Of a DNA stretch of 64,000 nt, positions 9,857 to 20,900 are shown one piece after another; within the stretch, counting starts at the first letter, position 1, and the number at the start of each line of letters is the position of its first letter. The notes beneath the pieces were generated by a model. The model made no database searches, had not been told where the DNA came from, and saw nothing but the letters and a program-made list of their open reading frames with translations. The translations under genes and the position numbers were made by a program. The DNA comes from Lyophyllum atratum (lineage: Eukaryota > Basidiomycota > Agaricomycetes > Agaricales > Lyophyllaceae), in NCBI GenBank assembly GCA_014905825.1, contig JACGCN010000014.1, positions 1,267,804 to 1,331,803 on the forward strand, written 5' to 3'.

Positions 9857-12451
9857 TTATAGAATGACTACAGCTAGCGTGTTGGTAGGTACAGGGAATA
9901 AATTGACCCCCACTTTCCTTCTGTCACTGTTATTCGGCCCTACGACACATTCGTTTCCTTCACACTTGTGCACCCGTTGAATCTCACCCCGCTTCCAGAC
10001 ATCAAGACTGACCACAAGCTGGCTCTTTATAGTGGGCCGAAGAGGTTGAATATACTTCTCTGGAATCAGGAATGTGTCCCTTGCCACCTTAATTTTTGCA
10101 TTGGAACTTTCCGTCCCCAACCAAGTGGCCGTTTTACCCTCATGATCACCGTATCGCCAGCCGGGGTCACGAAGGGAGGGTCGTGTGCCTGTGATATTTA
10201 CACGTATGGATTTCCCTATCACGGCCGGGTCTATCATCCAAGGATTGTGGGCTGTCGTGAAACCAGGTCAGGCCTTGACATCTATATACACAAAATCAAC
10301 ATACGAAATGGTGAACTTGGGTTGGGTGTACGAGACGACGGATCCCATGCTGGCCCAAATGCGGCACTCGAACCCTCTGGCAGTGGTGTCGATGGAGTCA
10401 ATGTCAGTGTAGACTCGGGAATCTCTACAGATCTATAGACACGGGTGAAGTCGCTGCGATATGCACCATCATGCAACAAAGGAATCATATGAGGGTCGTT
10501 CCTACTGAAAATGTCAGTGAGATCTTTGGGATTTGGAGGTAACGTACTCCAGAACAAGAATTGTGAGGTGGAGACGCTGCTTCTCTGGGCGCGCATCCAA
10601 CTTTACCATGACAAAGTTGTCGTCCGCCGTCTCTACCACTGTCCCAACGTAGTCTTTAAACTGTGGATGCTTGATTACACGCACACGAGTATTGAGAAAA
10701 CGCCGGTTGACATCTCCGTGGGACCAGCATATTTGCTTCTCTTCGATTGGAAGGAGAGCCATTATGTGTGGTGCCTCCGCAAACATCACACTTGTAGCGA
10801 GAACCTCGACCTAATTTCTTATCAGTGACATTCAAAGAAAAAGGTACTGAGCCTTACCTCCTTTGCCTCCTTGTTTTCGTACACAGTCACCTTTTCCTCC
10901 CCTACCGAAAGGATGAACCCTTGAAGTCCTTCGTTTTCTCCTTCTGTGATCTTGACCTCGTCACCGACTTTGAGATAATTGCGCAGTGCGTTGACGGGCA
11001 AGGACACTTCCTGATGATCTGGTTCCGTCAATATATCTGCGACTTCCCCCATTACCCGCAGGACCGAGCCGACCGTGCCCTTCGACTCCCCTTCCACAAC
11101 CTTGACACGATCAGAGTGCTTTATGTTCCGCGCAAACCTCTTCTCGATGGAAGTCGACAACAAGGATGGGGGGATGATTCGTGCGTTGGAGAAAAGGACG
11201 AGTTCATCACGCTCTGGAACCGCCTCTTCCTGGCAATAAGACTTAGTAGATGTAGTGAGGTAACCGTCGATATAGGAATTTTCCTTGAACATGTACGCGT
11301 GATTCCTCTTCACCACGGATGAGTCGCCCCAGACATCCGCTATGATTTTTGGATTGAAAAGTGCCTGATCCGGCCGTCCCTGTTTTTTGTGCTTGTTGGG
11401 CTGGAGGCTGATTCGAGGAATGACAAGGACCTCGACTGCTCGGGAGGTGGAATCGAAGGCTTTCACATATGCGAGATCGCCGCGGTACCAGCCCCTGCCA
11501 GTCAGCCGCACCCAGGAACCTGCTCTTGGAACAAAATAATCATGTTCCTTGAGATATCGAGGAGCCTCCTCGGGATCGATATAGCAAGTAGACCGCGGAA
11601 ATAGCTTCCCGACGTCGGCGCAGAGTCCTTGCACATCAGCCTCGCTAGCAGCCTCAACGACAATCCATCCTGGCCGGGAAACCCTACCCACAATTGACGA
11701 TACGCTCCAGTGACCAACTCCAGCCCGCAGTACCTTTTCCATGAGAACCAGTGTCACCGTTTCCTCGTGGCCGGGCTATCTAAACGTAAGAACAGGTATA
11801 CACGGTTGACGGAACTCTTACCATGACAGCCACCCTCCACAGGCATGGCCTAGGAAATGGATCCTCGTGGTTTACCGCGTGCGCCACATCCCGAGTCGAT
11901 TCCCTTGCTCGCTCCCGGGCGCGGTTCAATAACATCCCCCATTCTCGCTCGTCCTGCGCTTGAATGTGTTCCAGGGCTAATAGACGATGCGAGGCCTCCC
12001 AATCCATGGCGCTCAGTTCCCCGGCTTGGAAGAATTCCTCGTCTTTGAGACTTATCAGGAAACTGTTTCATGGTCCTGGCTGAGTACGCACCTGCTTCCT
12101 CGTCCTCGTCCTCCTTTTCATCCTCATCGCTATCAACCTCGGCCTCCACGCTCAGGAAATGTTGAACACCGAGCTCCTGTAGCATAGATATGTATCAGTA
12201 CTGTCCCCCTCAGCCCGCAGATTTCCGTACCTCGACTCGTGCACGTTTTTTCCCTTTCCGACGTGACTCATCGTTCGTTTTGTATCCGTTGTTGCCGTCC
12301 TCCTATGATGTGGATGATCAGACACTGTACTTGAGGACACCATGATTTGTACCTCCATATCTGCTGCCTTCCGCGAAGTTTTCTCGACACGCCGGTCGCC
12401 AGCCGCTATTCGTTCATCAGGACCCTGATAGACGTGTTTTAGCGCCGACAT
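9857..12451 (-). CDS. Spt5-like protein with NGN-like and several KOW domains
   Basis: Probable nuclear Spt5-like protein. Spt5 proper clamps RNA polymerase II, but this is a divergent accessory copy. From the ATG at 12451 the exons join in phase. First comes a basic stretch (SRRKGKKRARVE) and an acidic stretch (DSDEDEKEDEDEE), then WRVAVM joined to PGHEETV and an NGN-like region containing GWIVVEA. KOW-type segments follow: GSWVRLTGRGWYRGDLAYV, DRVKVVEGESKGTVGSV, GDEVKITEGENEGLQGF, TRVRVIKHPQFKDYVGTV, and a last one with IGKSIRVNITG. The stop is at 9857. I see no frameshift. The length is about 750 aa. It converges with paralogue C. The true 5' end may lie further upstream, because in-phase microexons continue into the repeat array at 12415-13260. 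Confidence 0.75.
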
Positions 12452-13260
12452 TTTTGTTATCTATAGCCTACATACCGTTGTTTCTTCATCCATAGCCTTA
12501 ATGACCGCGTTAGCGCGTGAAAACATATTTTCATAGCCTACGTACTGCATTTTCCCCATCTGTAGCCTCCCTTAATTCGACGAGGGCATCAGGACCCTGA
12601 TAGTCGCGTTTTAGCGTCGGCGTTTTCGTTATCTATAGCCTACATACCGTCGTTTCTTCATCCATAGCCTTAGTGACCACATTAGCGCGTGAAAACATAT
12701 TTTCATAGCCTACGTACCGCATTTTCCCCATCTGTAGCCTCCGTTAATTCGACGAGGGCATCAGGACCCTGATAGACGCGTTTTAGCGCCGGTGTTTTCG
12801 TTATCTATAGCCTACATACCGTCCTTTCTTCATCCATAGCCTTAGTGACCACGTTAGCGCGTGAAAACATATTTTCATAACCTACGTACCGCATTTTCCC
12901 CATCCGTAGCCTCCGTTAATTCGACCAGCGGCATCTGTGCCGCCATTGATTCATCCGTTTCCTGATCGATTTGTTTGAGCGCCGGCATTTTCGTTATTTC
13001 TAGCCCACCTACCGCCGTGTCTTCATTCATAGCCTTAGTGACGGGTCTTAGCGCGTGAATTCACATTTTATAGCCTCCGTACCGTATCTGACCCATCCGT
13101 AGCCGCCATTAGGTCGACAGGCGGCATGTGTACCGCCGCTTGCTCGTCCATAGCCTTCGTCACGCGGTCAACGCGTGAATTATCATTCAGGAGTTTACCC
13201 ACCGTCATTTCACCATCAGCAACCTGAACGACGCGTATTAGCATAGACACTCATGTTTTC
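12415..13260 (-). repeat. 172-bp tandem array of candidate microexons upstream of the Spt5-like gene
   Basis: Units start at 12415, 12587 and 12759 (exact 172-bp steps), with one or two more diverged units up to about 13260. Read on the minus strand, each unit holds two open segments bordered by splice-like sites: a CTATCAG acceptor, 51 nt encoding GPDALVELTEATDGENA and a GTACGT donor; then an ACTAAG acceptor, 21 nt encoding AMDEETT and a GTATGT donor. Both are multiples of three, and an older unit has a 72-nt version. The exon at 12451 of the Spt5-like gene starts with the same acceptor and GPD. The array is therefore either part of the gene's 5' end or the source of its first exon. Confidence 0.6.
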
Positions 13261-13729
13261 ATAGCATGCATACCTTCGATCCCTCGTTGGTAGACGCGAT
13301 TTGTTCGACGCCCGGGATCTATCCATACATTAGGTTTTTCATCTCTTTCTCATTTGGCAGATGTCTTACGTGGCCTTGAAGCTCTGTTGCAGCGTAATTT
13401 AGGTCTACACTACTCATGTTTACTCTTAGCGTCGTTTGGGTATTGATATAAGTAGCAGCGCCGGCTGCGAACGTCGTGGTTGAAGTATGAGGTGCAAGCC
13501 GTGGACTGTGCGCCAGAGGCCCCGTGTTGACTGGTCGCGTGACTTTAGGGCAAGCTGTTGCACCTCACGCGACCGCCCAGATGGCCCGCCAAGTCTGGCT
13601 ACCTCTTGACCTCTGCCGCCGTCTCCCGTCCATCCGCTCGCCATCAGCATGCCCAGGGCACTTTAATGTAAGTGTTTAAGTTTCTTCATTCATCTTTTAT
13701 GTCTGATCACTGTACTGATGGACGTACTT
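13261..13729. other. Intergenic DNA without supported gene
   Basis: Splice-like fragments occur, but no continuous coding or RNA signal was found. Confidence 0.4.
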
Positions 13730-16250
13730 TGCATCTATAGGTGTAACTTCTATCTCTCCGGCTCCATGAACTCCTCCTCTCCAACAGGGATGTGAGACGG
13801 CAAGTGAAATCAAGGTACGTATTCACTTTTTTTGCTTTGTCTTTTCTATCACGCTACGTTACTGATCCATCTCGTTTGCACTCACAGATATGTTTTCTAT
13901 ATCTACCTCTCAAGAAGCGAACCGGCGCCCTCCTCCCCTCCAAAGGGATGTGAGACGGCGAGGGGAGGGACGGCAGACCCCTGGTGGGGGGAGCTGACCA
14001 GGTGCGTCCGCTGCACCCTGCCTAACCGTCATTCACTAACCATTTCGCCTTCCTATACAGGTCACCCCTGCTTCAACGCGACCCCACACCCTCCTCCCCT
14101 GTGAAAGGGATGTGAGACAGTCAACACCGCCCGTCTCGCCCTTTGCCCTTTGGGCAGGCAGACGACGGGGGCTCGTGCCAGCGTTGTAACACCACCGGGG
14201 GGCCTACCCCTGCGACGCCGTTTACGGCTATGTGAATCAGCTCGCACGGCCGTATCGTGGTGATCGTTTGAACGACGGCCAGCGCTACGACCGCTGGGCC
14301 ATCGCTTGCGTTTTCGGGCGCACGATGGGCTCATGGAGATGCTCGCCGGGTCTTTAAGACCTCGGAACAGCAAAGGGCGACGTTTGTAGATCCATATACA
14401 TAGGTAGCTAGGTAGCCCCAGAACAAATAATATATTTAAACTTCAACTTATGCTTGCGAAGGCCGTGGATGGCGAGAACGGCCTCCAAATGAGTAAATTC
14501 AATAGTACTTATATTCAACATAAAGACAATAATAATAATCTACTAGAAATCTAATATTGCTGTCCCACCCGCGTTCCTCGTCGACGACGAGCGGGACGTG
14601 GTTGGCGTGCTCCGACACGGCCCATACCTGCCCCTTTCGTCCTTCTAAACGGCGGGTGTTGTTATTCATATGGTGGCCGTCCTTTGACGGGTGTTTTGAG
14701 GCTGCGCAGGGGGCGGTCAGGTGTTCGTGATGAGGTGGTGGTGTGGCCGAAGCTCTAAAAGAAAGATATCAGTAGAGGAACGTCGGAGGTTGCACGCCGC
14801 ATCCACACACCCCGCGCTGCGAGGTGTTGGTGCTGGCAGCTGCTGAAGAAAAGGAATAGAGAAACTCACGTGTGCGGTATGGAGACGACGTCCCGACAAA
14901 AAACCTCCCAAACGGCAGCGGATGTTCCTCAAACCGGTCGTGGCGAGCCTGGTACGATAGAGGCCGGTGGAAATGTTGTCGAAAACGGGGCCGGCGTCGA
15001 GTGCGCTTCTCCATTTTCCCACACGAAACGACCTCGATTCGAGCGGGTCGCGGTTCTCCTCGAGCATCCGCCACGCGAGTGAAACTCGGCGTGGGGATAG
15101 GGCCTGGATTACGGGTGCTGGTCGTCGTCGTGAGGTGGTGGAGGTAACGTGTGGGCCGCCTCACGATGAGGAGCCTCGATGTAAGATGTATCTGGGGGGT
15201 TGCCGGTTCTGGTCAGCAAAATGCAGTCGCGCAGAACATAGCTGACGCACCTCGTCGGCTCCCCCCACCAGGGGTCTGCCGTCCACCCCTCAACATCTCG
15301 CAACCCTTTTCGAGGGCAGGAGAGCACCGTTCCGCGTAGGGAGCCGTAGAAACAGAATAGATCTGTGAATGGAAAGGAAGGCGATCAGTGAAGTTATAGT
15401 AGAGAAAACGATCGAAAGCAAACTCACCCCGAAGATCGGTGGGCGCGGCTGCGATGAGCGAACGCGAGTTACCCAGATTAGGGGTGTGCCGTGCCTTCCC
15501 TAGCCGTCTCACATCCTACTTGGAAGGGAGGAGGGCGTCGCGTAGTCATCCATCGAGACGACGAGAGAATGCATCTGTGAAGGTTCAGGTAAGGGATAAG
15601 TAAGATAAAATGACTTGTAAGAAAAAGAAACTGTAAGTGAAACTTACAGTGGTCGATCCTGGGCACGCAGGCGGCGGGCAATGAGCGAGGACGTCGTGGT
15701 AGACGACGTTCGGACTTAGCGCTGCGGCCGAAACCAACACGTCACATGGCATCATGATGACGTGGGTCAGGTGGCTTTGTTGTTCAGCCAAACTGCTCAG
15801 CCACGTCGTTATCTCCCCATCACCACCACCACCGTCTCTCATGAGAGGGTCGCGCCCAAGGAGACCCGAGCCCGGGACCCCATGGGCTGGCTTTCTTTAT
15901 TGCTGACCTCTACCGCCGGTCGTCTCGCGCCCAGGAAGATGAACGTAAGTTATCAGTTTGTTTTCCTTATCTTTTGTGTGTCTGATTGACATCGTTTGCT
16001 TTTCCAGATCTTTTCCGTATTCCTATCGTTCAATCCGCGGGACGGCGTCCTTCTCCCCTGCAAAAGGGATGTGAGGCGATCGGGGAGGGACGGCAGACCC
16101 CTGGTGGGGGGAGCCGATAACGTGCGTCCGCTACGCCCTGCTCAGCGCTCGTTTACTAATTAGACGCCTTACCTTACAGGTTATTCTTCTCCCAACACGA
16201 CGAACGCCCTCCTCCCCTTCAAAAGGGATGTGAGACGGCCGTTTACGAAC
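13730..16250. repeat. Dispersed exon-like module on both strands (GCETARGGTADPWWGEPTR)
   Basis: A GC-rich segment built on GGGATGTGAGACGGC and CAGACCCCTGGTGGGGGGAG recurs on the plus strand at about 13925-14000 and 16055-16120, and on the minus strand at about 15255-15310 and 15480-15530. Shorter pieces occur near 13780, 14090 and 16205. Where complete, the open frame reads GCETARGG then TADPWWGEPTR. It is followed by an intron-like GTGCGTCCGCT...TACAG. The mixed orientation argues against one simple gene. I do not recognise the protein. No gene was supported in 14110-15200. Confidence 0.5.
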
Positions 16251-16352
16251 CCAGCAGCCACCTGTACCGCTCGTTGCCCTCCTGGCGGGCACACGGCGTC
16301 GCCTCGCCCCTTTTTCTTAGGGACGACACGTCGGGCACAGGTGATTCGGAAC

Positions 16353-16544
16353 GCCTAACGCGGGGCCATCCCCTGCGCTGGGCTTTGTGGACATGCGAGG
16401 TTCGACCCCTCGCATATTCACGTTCCGATGCTCGTACCACGGCCTCGAAGGACGTAGGGGCGGGGAGGTGAAGTCGGAACACGCCAACGCGGGGTCTATC
16501 CCCTGCGTCGGCGTTTCTGAAGAAACGAGGTCCAACCCCTCGTT
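16353..16544. repeat. Duplicated pair of GC-rich hairpins
   Basis: Four perfect or near-perfect stem-loops lie in two units about 130 bp apart: 16353-16383 (AACGCGGGG / CCCCTGCGC), 16393-16415 (ATGCGAGG / CCCCTCGCAT), 16482-16513 (CGCCAACGCGGGG / CCCCTGCGTCGGCG) and 16524-16544 (AACGAGG / CCCCTCGTT). The second unit repeats the first with compensatory changes in the stems. Possible structured RNA or a small mobile repeat. Confidence 0.5.
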
Positions 16545-16559
16545 CCTCCAGGTCCCGAT

Positions 16560-17300
16560 TAGCTCCTGACCACCGTCGGTCGGCCATGATCGACGTCGTC
16601 GCGGGGCGAACCTCCTGCGACGCCAGGACATTTGGACGATTATCGGGGGTGGCGGTGGCTCACATTCGGACTCTTATCGTAAACTACATACTTAGCGTAG
16701 AACTTGTATTGTAAACACACCTAGCTGTAGAATTAATACGTTGTTGAGTTGGATTCATTCTGCTTGAGACCCGCGGGAACTATGACGTGCGAGGGCCGCG
16801 CAAACTTGAATTTGCGCAGTTTACGCACGTCATATATCTCACGCATCGACGGCTTGCCCTAAACTCACGAGACCGGCCAAGCGTCCCGCACCACACAGCC
16901 AAACAGCCATCGTCCCTCTCCTCTGTACCACCACATCCGTCAGCGCGACTCTCCGCTAGCGTCTCTTTGGCTGGCGGTATTCGTCTCCTAGGTCTCAGTG
17001 CCCCCGGGGGTGGGCCTAGGCTCACACTTGCGTCCGTTTCACCCAGCGGAACTTGTCATTGGTTTGCCTAGTATTTTTTTTTTCGTCGTTTACTGGTCCC
17101 AGGTGAGGGTCTTTTCTGTACGTGTGCGTTTGAATTCTGATTTCTTTACCAGGGTGTCTGCGGTGCGATTCCTTTGCAGTGTTCATGCACGTTGGCGTGG
17201 TGGGCTCGGCTTTTCTTGTTGTCTTTTAGGTGAGTGTCGTCTCCCTTCGGCCTTGGGTTTCTAATCTAATCAGTGATCTTCGCCAGGGCTTTCTGCGATG
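16560..17300. other. Intergenic DNA without supported gene
   Basis: No RNA gene or continuous coding frame with support was seen. Confidence 0.4.
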
Positions 17301-17304
17301 GGTT

Positions 17305-17430
17305 TCGTTCACGGTGGGGGGAGGGTTCGTTCACGGTGCGGGAGGGGTTCATTGTTCACGGTTGGGGGGATGGGTTCGCTCGCGTTTGTGGGAGGGGTTC
17401 GTTCGCGTTGGGGGGGAGGTTGGGCCGGGC
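17305..17430 (+). repeat. G-rich degenerate repeat, potential G-quadruplex
   Basis: Repeats of GGTTCGTTCACGGT-like sequence alternate with runs of four to seven G (for example GGTGGGGGGAGGG and GGTTGGGGGGATGGG). More than four G-tracts lie within about 120 bp, enough for an intramolecular G-quadruplex on the plus strand. It lies about 550 bp upstream of gene D. Confidence 0.5.
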
Positions 17431-17904
17431 TTTGGGCTCAGATTTTGCATGTTAACTTCGGTGCGGGTGGGGTCCGTTTCCGACGGGGTAATAGTACATT
17501 TTTTATGAGTGGTCTTCGTGCATGAGGGTATCTGTCAGTCTTCGTTTATCTACCTATCGTAGTAGTCAAATGAATTCAAAACAATCCTGATACTGTCTCG
17601 AGATAGCCCTAGAGAGAAAAAGATCTGTCGTTACAAGCTAGGGTTGCCTCAGGGGAGGTAACGTGCTGTCGTTTAGGACTTCCGGAGGGTTAAGGACGAG
17701 GTGGAAATCACATTGTTTGCGGGTACGTGGTTTATCCCCCGGCGCGTACGCAATCTCACCATGAAACAGGACGACCTTTACCGACAATCTCATTCGATTA
17801 TGACCATCTCGTTCGGTTATGAATACCATGTGCGCAATCAACCACCGACGCATGGTCAAGCTCAAATTCCCCCTATCTCAAGATGCGGCCCGCTCTCCGC
17901 AAAG

Positions 17905-17969
17905 GTATAAAGGTCGCCAGCCGCCACTCCCCCTCCCCCCCCCCAAACACAACGTTATACCGCCTCACC
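17905..17969 (+). promoter_or_regulatory. Core promoter of paralogue D
   Basis: TATAAAG at 17906-17912 is followed by a CT-rich run of mostly C (17925-17944) and the ATG at 17970. The GCTTACATAAG element of A-C is not seen. Confidence 0.55.
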
Positions 17970-20900
17970 ATGCCAAAGGTAAGCCCTACACATGTATTTT
18001 GCTTCCACCCTCTCTGACTGGCCCGCACCTTCCTGCTCAGAACGCTACCAAGGTATTTAATGTCTTCTCATAAATAACAACCTCCCAGAAAGCTAATATT
18101 GCCATTCATTTACGGCCAGGACACCACCGCTTCCCAGGTAAGGCCTCCGTCTCCTTGACCTTTGCCTCTATCTCACCCTGTTGTTCAGCCCCCTGATACC
18201 CAACTTCGGCCCGAAGACTTCCCTCTGCCACGCGAAGGGGTGAGTCATATACTGTCTAGGCTTGCTACATGCGTCTAATATTCGTCATCTTCCCCTGCGC
18301 AGAACTTCAAAGCTTCGGTGAGTCTCCTGACGCTTGGGATTCTGACCGCTCATGCTCACTAATTTTTTCCAGCATAAAAAGGCTCAAAACCTCCTCCAGT
18401 CAGCGCAAGAGGTCCTCAAGTCCTCCAGGGAGGAGCAAGCCGCGAAGACCAAAGGCAATGAGCTAGCCGATCTTGTCGAAAGCCACTTCGTCGGGTGGGG
18501 CACCATGCCTCTAGTCGGACAAGTTGATACCCCCGAAATCCAGCGGGGCACGTGGAATCCGCGAGACCCGATTCCCACCACCGTCGCCGCCTTCTACCGT
18601 CAGCTCGACAACGGGCGTCTCATGGACTCGCTCAATCCTAAACATGCGATCGTCCTCGCTGTCGATCTCAGTGCCCTCAGTGTACCCCCTTCTAAAACCT
18701 CCGACGCCGCCGCTCCCTTGAAGTGGGTCAGAGAGGCTGTTGGCCGCAAGGGTGTGCTCCTGTTGGTCAATGGCCGTCATCGTGAGGAGCTCATGAAAAA
18801 GCAAATGGCCCCCCACACCCATCACATCAGCGAGCTGAAGAAGTTGCTCGAATCCATTCCTAAATCCAAGGAACCGAATGGACTAACAGTTACCCAGGTC
18901 CATAACGCGATCCAGGAACTGGAGGCGCAGGTGAAGGACTTGAGCCAGTGGATGGTCAAGGTTTATGACCTCAGTACGTCGTCATATAATATTAGATTTC
19001 TCGGCAATTGACATTTTTTTTTATTGTAGCTGCTCTCGAGAAAGACAAGCGCGCAGCCGACATCCGGGTCTTTCTCGCTGCAAACCCCGAGATATATGGC
19101 CTTGCTGATAGCTCCGATAACGCCTGCCGGATGATCCTGCGTGAAATCGCTGGCTGTTCCGCCAAAGACGCCCGCGCTCGCATTGACCTTGCGATGGACT
19201 ATTCCATTACGAACAACAGCAAATTACGCTCAGTCTTCCTCAATACATCGTGGGCCCTAGCGTTGGCAGATCTCCACCAATTCGAGGGCATCCCACGGTC
19301 CGCCTGTCTTTACGTCAACTTCCAGTATGAGACAAAGAACGTCGGCATTCCGTTCGCCTTCCATTTCCTTCAGGCCACCGTCATCATGTATCAGATACTA
19401 TCCTCCACCAGCATTGAGTTTGAAGACTTCGATTTCGCATCGGCGCCTGAGGATCATCTTCTGAACCTGCACGCCGCTCTCATTCTACGCTTCAAGGAAA
19501 GCCCGATGGAGTCCCGTGGCGTCATCGATCACGGGTTCCTCGACACCTCCTTCTTCGCCATCGTCACGGAGATGTTCAGCAAGCACCTCGCCCTTGTTAG
19601 CGCCCGCGGGGGGGAGCCCATCAACTGCAACTCGAACCGGCCAGGTGGCCGATCGTGGGACCGCGCTTTCACCCCGTACGCCGCGGAGCTCATCGAGTCC
19701 GTTGATAGATGGATTGCTGAGCAGAGAATGGCGTATAAAGAAGACAAGTATCGCCTGAAGCTCCTGGAGCAGCTCCCCAACAAGCTCCGTTGGGTTCTAC
19801 ACGGGCAGGTCATCCGCCTGAGTGGCCTTGTCCCGCAACTGAAGACCAAGCTCCCCGTCATGGAGCTGTCGTTCCTGCGGTCGGTCATGCAGGATATGCA
19901 CACGGTTCAGTTCGCCGTGAACCAGGTGCAACATGTCTTACAATATTAGCTTCCTCGGTACTTACTATTTTTGCTAGGTCTTGGCTTGGTTCGAGCCTTT
20001 CTACCCCTACTTCGTCCACAAACGCAGCAAGGAAACCACCTTGCTTGATGTCTTGGGTGACCTTTACCGACGTCAGCACGTCAACGCAAAGCCTCAACAA
20101 ATTACAACCGCCGTGCTCCACATCCTCGCTTGCCTTTATGCCCACCGCAACAGGGCCCTGACCGTCCTCATGGGGCTTCATCTTGGTCAGGCCCCAGGCT
20201 ACCTCTCAGACGGCACGGCCTGGCCTGTACCCTCGATTGCTACCAAACCACACGATCCCCTCTACACCGTCCTCAGGAAGGTGCTTGATCAATCAACGAA
20301 AGGCTCGAGCCGTGTTCAACAAGAGGTTTTAGATGAACTTCCAGAAGCGCTGGTCCCCGTCGTCCAATCGGCTTTGTCCCGCACCGGTCGTGGCCTCCAG
20401 GATGATATTAACGCCAACGGCTCGAGCAATCGCTCCAACCGCCTCACCACTGTCACGCGTTTCCTTCACCTCGCCTCTCAACTCTCCTCTAACGAGTTTG
20501 ATGGGAAGGTTCTGAAGCGGCACATTGTATGGCAGATGCTGTCCGACATTACCGGCCCTTGTGACAAAAACAACGTCCCCTACTTCATCGTCTGGTTTGG
20601 ACCTCCGGCGGAGCCTGACCAATCGGAGTCCGAGCGTGACGACGATGACGGAGATAGCGACTCAATCTCTGCTGATGTCAGCCCGAACGATCTGGCCATC
20701 CTGGATGGCCGACTCCAATCTGAGAAGAAATGCCAGGACGCCATGAACACAGTTCTAAAACTCATCAAGACTCCGGGCATTGGCTCTGTAATGGCATACT
20801 CCGATGGCAAAGTGGGCATCAAGACTCGTCCCGATGCACTGAAAGTCGCCAGTGCCTTCCGTAAGGTGTGTCATGTTTTGTAATATATCTCCTAGTGTTC

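Noticed and set aside
7095..13260. Possible CRISPR-like arrays (regular repeats)
   Set aside because: Repeats are head-to-tail with no unique spacers, and the genome is eukaryotic.
14717..15164. Minus-strand frames of 116 and 131 codons
   Set aside because: Overlapping in two frames with GC-biased composition and no motif; no evidence for a gene.
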